Below are positions 1-9,850 of a DNA stretch of 64,000 bases, in pieces; the stretch's first letter is position 1; each line of letters begins with the position of its first letter. The notes under the pieces are model-generated. The model made no database searches. It worked only from the letters and a program-made list of their open reading frames with translations, and had not been told where the DNA came from. Position numbers and translations under genes: made by a program. This DNA comes from Prorocentrum cordatum. Taxonomy: Eukaryota > Sar > Dinophyceae > Prorocentrales > Prorocentraceae. The stretch spans positions 719,236 through 783,235 of the forward strand of contig CAUYUJ010020615.1 in assembly GCA_963575745.1 (NCBI GenBank). Direction: 5' to 3'.

Positions 1-1198
1 TCTGCCCGCCGAGCACGGTGGCGGCAGGGAGCGCCGCGCACGCAGCGCTGGGAAGGGAGAGAGCGCCCCACGCGCGGTGCCTCGAAGGCCCGGCGGGCGG
101 GGCGCAGGGGGCAGGTCGACGGAGACGGCGGGAGAGGCGGGCCCGGGCCAGCAGCCACAGCGGCCCTCCCCCTCCAGAGGCTGCGAGGCGCACGGGGTGC
201 AGCACGGCCGAGGGTGCACAGAGGGCCCCGAGATGGGAGGGCCCCAGTGGGCCCGAGGAGGAGGGCAGGGAGGGAGCCCGCAGAAGGGAGGGGCTGGAGA
301 GGGGGGGCAAGCGCGCGGAGACAAGAGCGATAAAAGGGCAAGAGCAAGAGGACAACAGAAGCACGCGCCACTCGACGAGCGAACCAGCTCACGAGCGAAC
401 GACAACACGCGCAAACCGAATCCGACCGCGGGCGAGCTACCGAAGATGAAGCCCAGAGCAGGGATCATCCTGCGCAAGCAGCGGCCTGGTGTCCCCCAGC
501 CACTCTCACGAGGGGGGTCTTTCCCAGCCGCGAGTGCCCTCAGATAAACGGCGTCCCTGGACACAAGACTCTGGCAAGGACCCCATCAGCGGGACCTGTA
601 AGGGGAGGCCTGGGTTCGGGAACTGGCCCGACTGCAGAGTACAGTGGTGCCAGCAAGGCGAATATCATGTCCCCGAGCGCTGGCAGACCCCACAGGGCCC
701 TGAGCAGGCAGGAGGGGGATCGGGAACGGCTTCCCCCTCGCTGGTCTCGCGGCACCCCCCTGCTGGCCCCCCGGGGGCCCTCTCCCCCTCAGGGGGCCGC
801 ACCCCGCGGGAGTCGCAGGCCTCTTGCGGGGCCTGAGCGGGCAGGGGGGCCTGAAGGCGGGGCACATTGGGATGGGGGCCCAGAGGGACCGCCCACCCGC
901 CGTCCTCCTGGTCGTCTCCCGCATCCCTGCCCCGAGGGTGGCCGATACTGCAGGACGAGGCCCTCGAGGGAGCAGGCGGATCGGGCGAGGGTCGAAATCT
1001 CGCTGCTCGGCCCCCGTGGTGCTCGGTGTCGGCCGCGCCATGTTCGTATCAGTGGTGGCTTCAGATATTTGCTGACTGCGCCATCGTCACCGTCATCCTC
1101 GACCCCCAACTCCTCCTCCTCCCCTCCTGCGTCGTCCACATCCACCGCCTCCTCGTCCTTCACCCCTGCCACCTCCGAAATGAATCATCTCAACATAC
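1..1198. other. GC-rich, purine-skewed sequence; possible S4 remnant near 940-1060
   Basis: No complete gene is recognisable. The first 450 bases are GA/GC-rich low-complexity DNA. On the minus strand around 940-1060, downstream of the S3 exon, two overlapping frames read 'GRAAR' and 'STLARSA', a spacing of basic residues like a voltage-sensor S4 helix, but they lie in different frames and several expected arginines are missing. This may be the next exon of the channel gene, decayed or misread. The remaining open frames here overlap on both strands and have skewed composition, as expected by chance in GC-rich DNA. Confidence 0.3.
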
Positions 1199-1275
1199 CG
1201 CGGCGCACCACTTTGAAAAAGTACGTGTCCGGCACAATGGACACCAGCGAGATGAAGTCTATGAAGAGTGGCCAC
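1199..1275 (-). CDS. Voltage-gated-type cation channel, S3 exon
   Basis: This 77-bp exon encodes a hydrophobic segment reading W-P-'LFIDFISLVSIVPDTYFF'-KVVRR, which looks like the S2-S3 turn and S3 helix (F-x-D-x-x-S-L-x-S pattern) of 6-TM voltage-gated cation channels. An AG acceptor (GGAAG|GTGG) precedes it, and a good GT donor (CGCG|GTATGT) ends it just before an in-frame TGA. Joined to the S2 exon at 3075-3169, the split codon AG|G gives a continuous frame (P-R-W-P-L-F). The protein would sit in a membrane and sense voltage. Ion selectivity cannot be told because the pore exons are not in view. The boundaries are inferred from frame and splice signals. Confidence 0.55.
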
Positions 1276-2421
1276 CTTCCCCCCGCGCAGTAGGGGGGAC
1301 GCAAAGGGCGGCGGGCGCAACGCGCGCAGTCGTCGCAACCAGATCGGAGGAGGAGGGTCAACATCAGGTATAATTATGAGAAGATGGAGGACGACGACGA
1401 GGACGAGCGAAGAGGGGGAGCGGGGACTGGGAGGCCGATGGGGGCAGGGAGGAACAAATGGCAGAAGCAGGTGGAGAAGAACCCAAAGGCGGACGACGAC
1501 GGACACGATGAAAGAGAAGGTTGGACGAACGTACAAGGAAGACGAGATGAGAAATGGGCGAGTACGACTCGGCTGAACGCCGTACTGGACGTCGGATGAG
1601 CGCCGTAACTGTACGTGGAAGACGATGAACATTCTGTACGGCTAGCTCGTCTTCTCGCAAAATTCTGGGATGAACAGCGTGGCCCAACGCCGCGGCCCGA
1701 GGACAGACCGAGGGGCAACGCTAGGTGGGGACCGGCCCAGGGGGAGAGACATCGTCCTGGACATCGCCGACCGATCGGTGATAGGCCCCCGAGGGCAAAA
1801 TCGCACGTCGTTCCTGGGTGGGGTGAGCTATCGGGGCCCCAGCGGCGAGCAGTGGGCGATTGGGGGCCGATGCGTTCATTCTACGCCACGAGGATATATA
1901 TATATATATACACACAGACACCCTCCGACGAGCTTTGCATGTAATTTCCGGGCTGGGGCAGTGTATACAATCGCTGGCTCTTCGTGGTGATTTGTACACC
2001 GCCACCCTCCCCTGAGGCCTAGGAACAATCCAGTGGAGGGCGTCTTTCTATGTATAAACTCATTGTGGCAGACATCTAACCCGGAGCCTTTCCCCCCCCT
2101 CCAGGCGTGGCCCCTGCATGCGCCTCCCAAGCAAGCACCGTCCACCCGCACCCCTAGCAAGCATCAACGACCAGTGCACCAGGGCTCGGACGAGATGGTG
2201 TTTGGTTCGTTTCCCCGTCGTGTTCCCTTTCCTTCGCTCTGTCTTCGTTCCGGATGTGCTGCGAAGCGACACCAAAACGAGAACGGTCCACGACATCGCC
2301 CAAGAACACCGCGGAGCTCGAGCCCTGCGGCGCACTGCGCCGCAGGCCCCGATCGCCGATCTGCGCACCGCGGCCGGGAGCGCGCGCGCGCCACGCAGAC
2401 CGCGAGGGGTGGACGCGCCTT
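1276..2421. other. Intronic, no gene seen; short (TA)n at 1892-1913
   Basis: This stretch lies between the S3 exon and the foldback element, so it belongs to the intron between the S2 and S3 exons. It holds GA-rich sequence at 1340-1560 and a short (AT)n run around 1892-1913. I see no coding signal beyond overlapping chance frames. Confidence 0.5.
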
Positions 2422-2553
2422 GGCGGGCGAAGAACGCGCGGCTGGAAAGTTTACACCCCTACGTGGCACCGTAGGGGTGTAAGCTTTCCAGCCGCCCAAG
2501 GGCAGGCGTCCCCGACGGCGGAACAGTTTATTTTATACCGATCTTCGCCCGTT
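2422..2553. mobile_element. Foldback (MITE-like) element, copy 1
   Basis: The core is a near-perfect hairpin: arms 2438-2463 and 2470-2495 (26 bp, one mismatch) around the 6-nt loop TGGCAC. The arm begins GCGGCTGGAAAG. Outside it, CGGGCGAAGA (2424-2433) and TCTTCGCCCG (2542-2551) form 10-bp terminal inverted repeats. A diverged second copy with the same internal order of motifs lies at 19065-19238. No coding capacity is present. It fits a non-autonomous foldback or MITE-type element, possibly one that lives in introns, since this copy lies between two channel exons. Confidence 0.7.
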
Positions 2554-3074
2554 CCGCCCGCTGGCGCCACGCCGCGCGCAAGGCGTGGCGGCAGAAGGCC
2601 GCGCTCGCCAAGGGCGCCTAACTTTGCGCTTCGCGCTGCACGAAGCGCGAAGCTTCGCGCTCTCGCGCCGCCCCCCAAGGGGGAAAAGGACGAGGAGGCA
2701 TCGGAGCCGAACCGCGAAGCGCGAACAACCTCGCGCCCTCGAGGGCGCCATTGGCTCGCGCTGCTGGTGCGCTGCGAGCACGGCGAGGTCGGCCAGCTGG
2801 CCGTCCAAGCTCTCCGTCCTCCCCCCCCCAAGAGGCCCTCTTCGAAGCCTGCTGGCCCCCAAGAGACCCTCTTCTCCATCCTCCCCCCCCCAAGAGGCCC
2901 CCACCTAAGAGGCCCTCTTCGCCCCCCTCAGCGGATCGCTCAATGGATCGCTCCGTGCCTCCCCTCTCAACCTCCTCCTTCTCCTGACTCTTCCTCCTCC
3001 TCCTCCTCCTCCTCCTTCCCCTCCCCTCATCATCCCCCCCATGTCCTTCCTCCCGGCCCGCCCTCCAGGCGTTC
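2554..3074. repeat. CG palindromes, CCCCAAGAGGCCC minisatellite and (TCC)n inside intron
   Basis: 2620-2690 carries nested palindromes built on GCGCTTCGCGC/GCGCGAAGC. 2815-2935 carries several units of CCCCCCAAGAGGCCC, the minisatellite that dominates other parts of the window. 2975-3030 is a (TCC)n run. No coding evidence. Confidence 0.6.
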
Positions 3075-3169
3075 CTCGGGAAATACTGCGGCTTCGCAAA
3101 GGACTGGAGAACCATCTCGAAGCAGAAAAACCCGAATACCACGTTAGTCGTCGCCGCGACGACAATCTC
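3075..3169 (-). CDS. Voltage-gated-type cation channel, S2 exon
   Basis: This 95-bp exon reads EIVVAATT-'NVVFGFFCFEMVLQSFAKPQ'-YFPR: an S2-like helix with the F-x-x-E-M-x-L core and the following basic turn typical of voltage-gated cation channels. It starts after an AG (GCAGAG|GAGATT) and joins the S1 exon in phase 0. To keep the frame with the S3 exon (AG|G completing an Arg codon) the downstream intron must begin GA (CCGAG|GAACGC). GA-AG and GC-AG introns are known in dinoflagellates. An alternative is that a short piece of coding sequence is missing and the junction is elsewhere. A 30-bp look-alike of the 5' edge of this exon occurs in the preceding intron at about 7255-7290. Confidence 0.55.
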
Positions 3170-4232
3170 CTCTGCGCGGCGGAGGAGGAGAAGGGGGGAT
3201 GAGGAGCTGCATGAGGAGGGGGGGAAAGAGAAATGGGGGGATGACAGGGTAGGTGCTGCGCGCGCCATTTCTGACTTCGCACCCTTCCCACCCGGCCCCT
3301 CCTGTTGTGCTGAACGCTTTCGCATGCGCCTGCAAGATCCCCCAGATAACCCCATGGTGCGATGAGTGAGCACACGGAGGGGTACATGAGAGGAGGATGA
3401 GGAAGCAGACGAGCAAGAGGAAGACGGGGATGATGATGAAGAGCGATTAGTAGGAGGATCAACAACAGCAGAAGAATGAGGAGAGGGAAGAACAATAATG
3501 CGGGCGGAAGGCAGGTACGGAATCGAATCCAGACTTGGTCGCAATCAGGAGACAGAGCACCAGCGGCAGGCGGTCCGTATTTCCTCGGGCCTTTACAGGT
3601 TGGAGTCGTCTGGTTGCTGTCCTACGCGTAACGCATCTGGCGACCAATGGCGGGGCTGCTGTGGGTGTCGCGATATGGTCTTGCCTTTAGTGTCGTAATG
3701 CGTCTGACCCGAATCATGGTACATCGTCGCTATCGATAGCGAGCTAGCTGTACAACACTTTCGGAGTAGGCAGCCGTTATCATGTTGAAGCGAAGGCTTG
3801 AGAGGCCCGACTGCATGACCATATCTGCGCTCGACTACCCCGCCAACAGCTCGCTGCAAATCCAATGGATTCACTATGTCGCCTCCTATCACGACGGTCA
3901 TCCCAGACCCTGTTATGCATCACTTAGCCAGTCCGTGACCAAACTCGACAAATTCTTTACGTCGCAAAATGTGTTGGTGCCAAGTACGCCGCAACAGACG
4001 TCAACGTCGACTTCACGTTGGGCACGCCTGACCGCCTGACCTTGAATGGTCGTCTGGGTCGTGTAGATAATCCTTGCCGCATGGAGTGGTATGGGATAAA
4101 TCAACTCGGCGGAGTCGGGCCACACGACTTGGTAACACACTTCCTTTCCCGCCTTCACATTGCTAGAATTGTGAAACAGAAGCAACGCAACTGGTGCAAC
4201 CCATTTCTCCGGAAGAGCGTGTTCTACCATTG
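3170..4232. other. Large intron between S1 and S2 exons, near end; no gene seen
   Basis: GA-rich sequence at 3174-3260 and 3370-3500, then about 700 bases of ordinary-looking sequence without a convincing reading frame. It belongs to the 4.2-kb intron that separates the S1 exon (7409-7531) from the S2 exon (3075-3169). Confidence 0.45.
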
Positions 4233-4460
4233 CTGGCAGAAAACGGGGGGGAGTCACTGGGGGCTTCCATCCCGTCCCCCCTTCCCTCTCGAAAACGGGG
4301 GGGGGTCACTGGGGGTTCTAACCCCCCGCTCCCCCCCCCCGAGTCAATCATGAAAAGGAAGGGGGTCACTACCGGTTCGAACCCCTCCTCCCCCCTCCTG
4401 GAAAACCAGGGGGGGTCACTACCGGTTCAAACCCCTCCCCCCCTCCACCCCCCCTCCCCC
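4233..4460 (+). repeat. Left flank repeats of the GGGACAGT minisatellite (inverted relative to right flank)
   Basis: Four imperfect units of about 50-57 bp start near 4233, 4290, 4347 and 4397. Each has a run of G followed by GGTCACT(A/G)(C/G)..., and the last two contain GGGGGTCACTACCGGTTCGA followed by ACCCC or a close variant. The same sequence occurs in reverse complement at 5365-5600, so the two groups form an inverted pair around the central minisatellite. Confidence 0.75.
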
Positions 4461-4499
4461 CTTGCCGCAACGACTCCCCCTCCTCTCCCACTCCGGATG

Positions 4500-5345
4500 G
4501 GGGACTGGTGGGGACAGTGGTTGGGACAGTGGTGGGGATGGTGGTGGGGAGTGGGGACGGACAGTGGTGAGGCTGGTGGTTAGGACGGTGGCGGGACAGT
4601 TGTACAGTGGGGGAAGTTGTCGGGACAGTGGGGACAGTGGTGGGGACAGTGTGGACAGTGGGGCAGCTCAGTGGGACAGCAGTGGGGACAGTGGGACAGT
4701 GGTGGGGACAGTGGGGACAGTGGTGGGGACAGTTGGGACAGTGGGGAGAAGGATCGTGGAGGGGACAGTGGTGGGGACAGTGCGACAGTGGTGTGGACAC
4801 TGGTGGGGAAAGTGGGGACAGTGGCGGGGACAATGGGGACAGTAGGACAGTGGCGGGGACAGTGGGGACAGGGGGACAGTGGTGGGGACGGTGGTGGTGG
4901 GGATAATGGTGAGGGGACACTGGGACAGTGGTGGGGACAGTGGGACAGTGGGACAGTGGTGGGGACGGTGGTGGTGGGGACAGTGGTGAGGGCGGTGGTG
5001 AGGACGGTGGTGGGACAACGGGACCGTGGTACAGTGGGGAGAGTGGTGGGGACAGTGGGACAGTGGTGGGAACGGTGGGACAGCTCAGTGAGACAGCGGC
5101 GGGGATAGTGGGGACAGTGGGACATTGGTGGGGACAGTGGGGACACTTGAACAGTGGTGGGGACAGTGGAGACAGTGGGACCGTGGTGGGGACAGTGGCG
5201 GGGACAGTGGGGACAATGCGACGGTGGTGGGGGCATTGGTGGGGACAGTGGGGACAGTGGTTTGAGCAGTGGGGACAATGGACATGATGGGGTCGGTGGT
5301 GGTGGGGACAGTGGTGAAGGCGGTGGTGAGGACGGTGGTGGGGAC
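4500..5345 (+). repeat. GGGACAGTGGTG-type minisatellite
   Basis: About 850 bp built almost entirely from short units such as GGGACAGTGG and TGGTGGGGACAGT. Every frame stays open for long stretches and would encode only Gly/Asp/Ser/Val or Pro/His/Cys/Thr repeats, so these frames are not genes. Confidence 0.95.
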
Positions 5346-5364
5346 CCGGGAGTCTTTTGCCGGC

Positions 5365-5605
5365 GGCGATTGGGGGGGGGTTCGAACCGGTAGTGACCCC
5401 CCCGGGTGGTTTTCTGGAAGGAGGGGAGGGGGGTTCGAACCCGTAGTGAACACCCCGGTTTTCCAGAGAGGGGGGGAGGAAGGGGTTAGGGGGGAGGGGG
5501 TTTCTGCCGAGAGACGGGGGGGGGGAGGGGAGGGTTCGAGAAAGGGCGAGGTGATTTCTGGATGGGGGGGGAACCCCGGGTTCTGGAGGAAGAGGAGGGG
5601 GGAAT
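5365..5605 (-). repeat. Right flank repeats of the GGGACAGT minisatellite (inverted)
   Basis: Units such as GGTTCGAACCGGTAGTGACC (about 5380-5400) followed by runs of C or G and TTTTCTGGA are the reverse complement of the left flank at 4347-4460. Three or four decaying units are visible to about 5600. The palindromic TTCGAA gives a B-box-like string, but no tRNA fold is present. Confidence 0.75.
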
Positions 5606-5639
5606 TTTCAACAGCAAAGCGGCGGTGGATCACGCTATC

Positions 5640-6045
5640 TCATTTCTCCCGAAGCAATCCAAAGCAGTCCTGAGCAATGCAAAGCTGTGCGAAGCAAACC
5701 ATTGCTAGGCACAGATTGATGTTACTTGGCATTGCTTGACATCGTTGCTTGGCATTTCTTGGCGTTGATGGGCATTGCATGGTTGTTTCGCAGGCTTGGC
5801 AATATTGCTTGAAATTGCTTTGCATTGCTTGGCACGGCTTGGCATTACATGCATTGCTATGCTTGGCATTTCTTGGCGTTGTTTGGTATTTCTTGGCATT
5901 GGATGGCATTGGTTTGCATTACTTTGCTTTGTATTGCTCTGCATCGGGTAACAGTCCTTTGCAGCTTGGCGTTGCTGGGCATGGCTGGGCATTGCTGTGC
6001 ATTGCTTGGAACTGTTTGGCATGGCTTGGCATTTCCCATGAGCCC
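5640..6045 (+). repeat. GCTTGGCATT decamer minisatellite
   Basis: About 400 bp of imperfect 5- and 10-bp units (GCTTGGCATT, GCATTGCTTG). The derived peptides are monotonous repeats. It is followed at 6042-6110 by two related copies of GAGCCCTGGG(C/A)AACGC. Confidence 0.85.
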
Positions 6046-6660
6046 TGGGCAACGCCAGTGGCCGCCAGCTAAGGCAAAACGCCGAGGAACTCAGAGGAGC
6101 CCTGGGAAACGCAAGCGGGGAAGGGTCCTGCAAACACTGGTGTCTTGCACAAGCAAAGAAGAGCCCCTTAGGCATGGCCGAGTTGGGGGAAAAGTGACGT
6201 GGTCCTCAGGTACTGTTTTCTTCTTTTGAATGGCGCTGATTAACACAATATCCTACGACTTGAACGGCAAAAGGCTTTGTCGATTCGCATTAGCAGCAGG
6301 GCATAACAATGATTCAGATGGTTCAGGCACAGCATGCCATCGATCAGATCGCGATTCTCTCTCCCCTGGCAGAAGGCCTAGGACAAGCCAGTGGCGCCTG
6401 CAAGTCGCGAGTCGGTGTAGAGTCCTGCCCCCCTCGCCGTAGGGCATAGTAATTGCCGCGCCGCTCACGGCGGCTGAATGGGTGGGTGGCGGTGGTGGTG
6501 CACGTTGGCTTAAGCGTTACAGCTGTGCTCATCTATGGGTCGAGAGAAATGGACAGGCCAAAGAGCCTCGTCTTCGACAAGCAAGGCACTTGACGCATGG
6601 CGGCCGCTACGGGCCCGGCCTCGAGAAACGAACCCAACTCGACAACCAGTTAACACGACC
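6046..6660. other. Intron sequence, no gene seen
   Basis: About 600 bases of mixed-composition DNA inside the channel intron. I see no convincing frame, RNA or repeat here beyond two GAGCCCTGGG units at its left edge. Confidence 0.4.
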
Positions 6661-6975
6661 CACACCCCGCGCTCAATGTTGAAGTTCGGAATCCACTGAT
6701 TATAAAGTTCAAGGTTCAACTGACCGAACTAGTAACTGATTTATTTCGGAAGTGAACTTGGGAAATTCACAACTGAACTACGAAACTGTTCGAACTCTGA
6801 GGTTCAGTATTGAAGTGCCGTTTCAATAATGGGGGCTTGAAAATCGCGATTGAACATATTGAAATTCAGGTTCACAACCTTGGTTTGAAGTCCAATACTG
6901 ATACACCATTTCGATATTCAATATTGAGGTTTGGGCTCGATATTGGGGTTTGAACTTCAATGCTGGAGCTTCCGC
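6661..6975. repeat. AT-rich TTCAATATTGAGGTT repeat
   Basis: A markedly AT-richer stretch made of diverged units resembling GTTCAATATTGAGGTTTGAA (for example near 6800, 6860, 6920 and 6950). Units occur in both orientations, so many short palindromes arise. A single related string, AAGTTCAATGTTGAACATCG, lies at about 13087. No coding signal. Confidence 0.6.
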
Positions 6976-7408
6976 CCCTCAGGGGCGGCGAGTGATGCGA
7001 AAAAGTGACAGTAGGCGCAGGAGGCGGGAGGAGGGAGGAGAAAGGAGGAGGGAGGAGCGAGAGGGAAGAGGAAAGATCAGCGGGGGGAGAGAGTAGGAGA
7101 GCGGAACAGGAGGAGCGAGGATGAGCGGTGAAGTGCGTCCACATCCCCTTTCTCCCTCTTCCTCCTCCACAGTCCTCCTCCCTCCTGTAGTTTGGAAACG
7201 AAGAGAACAGCCAAGGCAGAATGCAGAAGGAGGAAGGGGAGGAGAACGGTGAAGGGGGGTCGCCGCGGCGGTGATCTCCCCTGCGCGGCCGCAGGTGACG
7301 GCACGAAGGCGGAAATGAGCATGTGGGGTAAGGAAGGAAAAAGGAGAAGGCAAGGGACCAGGGTGGCGAGAGAGGGCAGGAGACGAGGGGAGAGCGGGAA
7401 GGGGTGTC
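6976..7408. other. Intron start; GA-rich DNA and a 30-bp copy of the S2 exon edge
   Basis: 7020-7230 is GA-rich. On the minus strand at about 7255-7290, CGCGCAGGGGAGATCACCGC matches the S2 exon boundary near 3176-3150 with several mismatches, continuing as CGCGGCGACC in both. Its frame then breaks down. It may be a duplicated fragment of the S2 exon or a decoy splice site. Confidence 0.4.
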
Positions 7409-7531
7409 CGAATTTTTGTCCCCGTACAGCAGGTCGAGGTCGGGTGCGAACAGGGCGAAGAAGGTCAGCAGCAGGAACACACTTGTGAACACGCGGTGCT
7501 GCACGAGGCGATACATGGCCTCCCACGCCGT
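7409..7531 (-). CDS. Voltage-gated-type cation channel, S1 exon
   Basis: The minus frame reads W-T-A-W-E-A-M-Y-R-L-V-Q-H-R then 'VFTSVFLLLTFFALFAPDLD' then LLYGDKNS: a cytosolic amphipathic lead-in, a strong hydrophobic S1 helix and a short polar S1-S2 loop. This is the pattern I know from dinoflagellate voltage-gated channel proteins (ALF-x-x-D after S1). The 3' boundary is inferred: TCG|GACACC would be a GA donor that joins in phase to GAG-ATT of the S2 exon. The 5' boundary is not clear, because an in-frame TAA lies about 40 bases upstream and no clean AG is seen there. N-terminal exons must lie at higher coordinates. The reading is supported by three compatible exons in the right order, not by any one of them alone. 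Confidence 0.5.
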
Positions 7532-7679
7532 CCAGACAAAACAACGTTGTTATTGATATCAACATGCCCCTCGAATTCCGCAGCCCGTCTTCCCAACTCC
7601 GGATAACCTCACTGCGCTGCTCCTCACATGGAACACCTCGTGCAGCATACCCTTCCTCCCGAATCATGCATCCTGCTTT

Positions 7680-7770
7680 CAAAACTCCGAACCCACTCAT
7701 CCCTCCTCCTCCTCCTCCTCCTCTTCCTCCTCCTCCTCCTCCTTCTCCTCCTCCTCCTCATGTATCCATC
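7680..7770 (+). repeat. (TCC)n microsatellite
   Basis: A CTC/TCC trinucleotide run, the most common microsatellite of the window (also 24783-24865, 31830-31935, 32107-32170, 34060-34115, 34500-34580, 47965-48010, 49290-49325, 54806-54848, 61160-61265). Confidence 0.9.
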
Positions 7771-8019
7771 CTTCCCCTTCCTGCTCTCAAGTTTGTGTCT
7801 CCGCCCTTTTCTACCCGTCTAGATGTATTGTTCCCCCCTTTTGGTCCGACCCGAATGTTCGCAATACTTCCGCATCCTATACATTCGTTCCCTTCTCATC
7901 GCTCGCACTTGCAAGATGCAAATTTCACGGCGCGTGTGTGTATATATCCGCCGATCCGGCGTGTGAGTTTCAAGGAGTCTCAGCTACAGCCTCGAGGCTG
8001 AGCTTCAGCCTCTGGGGGG

Positions 8020-8720
8020 GTCGCCGGGGTGGCTCTGCCGGGGAAGGGGGGGTGGGGGGGGGGGGGGGGGGTGCGAGTTTCCGGCGAACCCCGGGGCCGC
8101 TCCGGGGGAGTGGAAGATAGGGGGGGGGGGGGCGCCATGCTCCGCTTTTTCCGGCGCTTTGGAGGAGGGGGGGGGCCCAAGAGACCCCCAAGGGGTTCCA
8201 AGAGGGCCCCGAGTCGCCGAAAAATCGCTCCAAGACGCCCGAGATGGCCTCCAGACGGCCCAAGGTGTCTCCAAGACGCCCCAAGAAGCTTCCAAGAGGC
8301 CTCCCAAGAGGGCCCCAAGAGGCCAGAATCGTTGATTTTCATTGGTTTTCTCAGGGTTTTTAGCGTTCTTGCCTTTTCGGGCGTCCGACGCTCGAAGACG
8401 GCCCAAGAGGCCCCCAAGTCCGTCCCAAGACGGCCCACGATGCTTCCAACACGGCCCAAGAGAGCCCCAAGACGGCCCAAGAGGGCCCCAAGACGGCCCA
8501 AGAGGGCCTCTGGACAGCCCAAGAAGGCCCCAAGAGAGCCCCAAGAGGGGCCCAAGAGGGGGACCACGAACCGAAAGAACCGAGCTTTCCGCCCCAAGAG
8601 GCCCCCAGGAGGCCCCAAGAGACCCCCAAGGGGCCCCAAGAAGCCCACAAGAGGCCCAAAAGAGGTTCCAAGAGGCCCCAAAACAGCTCCCCAGAGGCCT
8701 CCAGACTGCCTCCGGCAGGC
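8020..8720 (+). repeat. CCCCAAGAGGC minisatellite block 1
   Basis: About 700 bp of imperfect units of roughly 10-12 bp (GGCCCCAAGAGG and variants such as GGCCCAAGACG), with a non-repetitive insert near 8325-8400. Long frames on both strands (Gly-Pro-Lys-Arg-Pro type one way, Leu-Leu-Gly-Arg-Leu-Gly-Ala the other) come from the 3-mer structure and are not evidence of genes. A poly-G region at 8046-8136 precedes it. Confidence 0.9.
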
Positions 8721-8904
8721 CCCCGGTTTCTTCCGCGGCACCGCCCAGGGCGCCACCGGCAGGATGTCCTCCGTCTCATCGTTTTCCTTCAAGTTATCGC
8801 CTCTTCCTCATTCTCCTCCTCCTCCTCTGCGACCTCACTCCTATCCCTCAACGATCGCGTCACCGAGTGCCTCTTCTTTGAAACATCCTCGCTCTTCAAA
8901 CGCA

Positions 8905-9155
8905 CATCCATACACACATGCATACATACCTACATTTAAACACATTTGCATACATAGAAAAACAATCTTCCAGACATACATACTTACATTCACACACATA
9001 CACACATATTATCATACACACATACAAACATACATACAAACTAAATACATACATACGCGCACAAGCATACATACATACATACGTACCTACACACAGGCAC
9101 ACATGATCAATGCATGCATACATGCATGCACGCGTACATACACACACATATATCG
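8905..9155 (+). repeat. (ACAT)n tetranucleotide microsatellite
   Basis: Degenerate ACAT/CATA repeats over about 250 bp. This is the reverse complement of the (ATGT)n array at 14100-14718. Confidence 0.95.
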
Positions 9156-9222
9156 TGAAACTCACCGCGTGCTCGAAACTTGAGAGAGACCGCGGGAAGT
9201 CGAGAGAAGCCGCGGAACGAGG

Positions 9223-9274
9223 CCTCTACTACTACTACCACTACTACCACAACCACTACTACTACTACTACTAC

Positions 9275-9306
<32 letters not shown>

Positions 9307-9353
9307 GCTACTACTACTACTACTACTACTACTAATACTACTACTAGTACTAC
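9223..9353 (+). repeat. (CTA)n trinucleotide microsatellite
   Basis: About 130 bp of CTA/ACT repeats with a few substitutions. Confidence 0.95.
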
Positions 9354-9539
9354 AGGAGCGTTTCCCAACTAGTATGTGTGTGTGGGTGATGCTGTGTGCG
9401 CATGTCTGCGGCGCAGGTTAAGTGGTGTGACTGTGTGTGTGCGTTTGAGTGTGCGCCCATAATTTCTGCGTCTGGAGAATAACCCCGAGCGACCCGGATC
9501 GGCGGCACTGGCCGAAGGCCACTACAATATAAGAATGTA

Positions 9540-9850
9540 GCGGCATCCGTCGCGGGAAATCCGTCCGACCGATAACCCGATAATAAAAACGAATCGGTCG
9601 ACCGATCAAAAAACACACATGATATTACGTTATTGGTATGTTGGTCGATCGGTCGATAAACAGATCTACAGGTTCATTTTAACTTGCAAGCGCAGAAGAA
9701 CTCCCCGGCGCTCCTGTTAAATCCATCGGTTCATTGGTTCATCTTTGTAGAATTATTTAAGAATCCGGAGTCCTGAAGAAAAAACGGCGGGATCATTTAT
9801 CGGTTTACCGCTTTATCGGTTTACCGGTTTATCAGTTTATCGGCGTGCAC
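9540..9850 (+). repeat. TTATCGGT-type repeat (reverse orientation of 13675-14062)
   Basis: Diverged units of TTTATCGGTTTACCGG concentrate at 9790-9845, with mixed-orientation units (GACCGATAACCCGATAA, GGTCGATCGGTCGATAAACA) at 9567-9665. The same 8-9 bp motif in the opposite orientation forms the block at 13675-14062. Confidence 0.75.

Noticed and set aside
4233-5400. GGTTCGAACCCC strings as tRNA T-arm or pol III B box
   Set aside because: No A box, anticodon arm or acceptor pairing could be found around them, and they repeat as part of a longer satellite unit.
8029-9183. 384-codon plus frame through the CCCCAAGAGGC and ACAT repeats
   Set aside because: The frame is kept open by repeat units whose stop codons are absent; it passes from one satellite into another. 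The same holds for the frames at 27156-28508 and 27263-28486.
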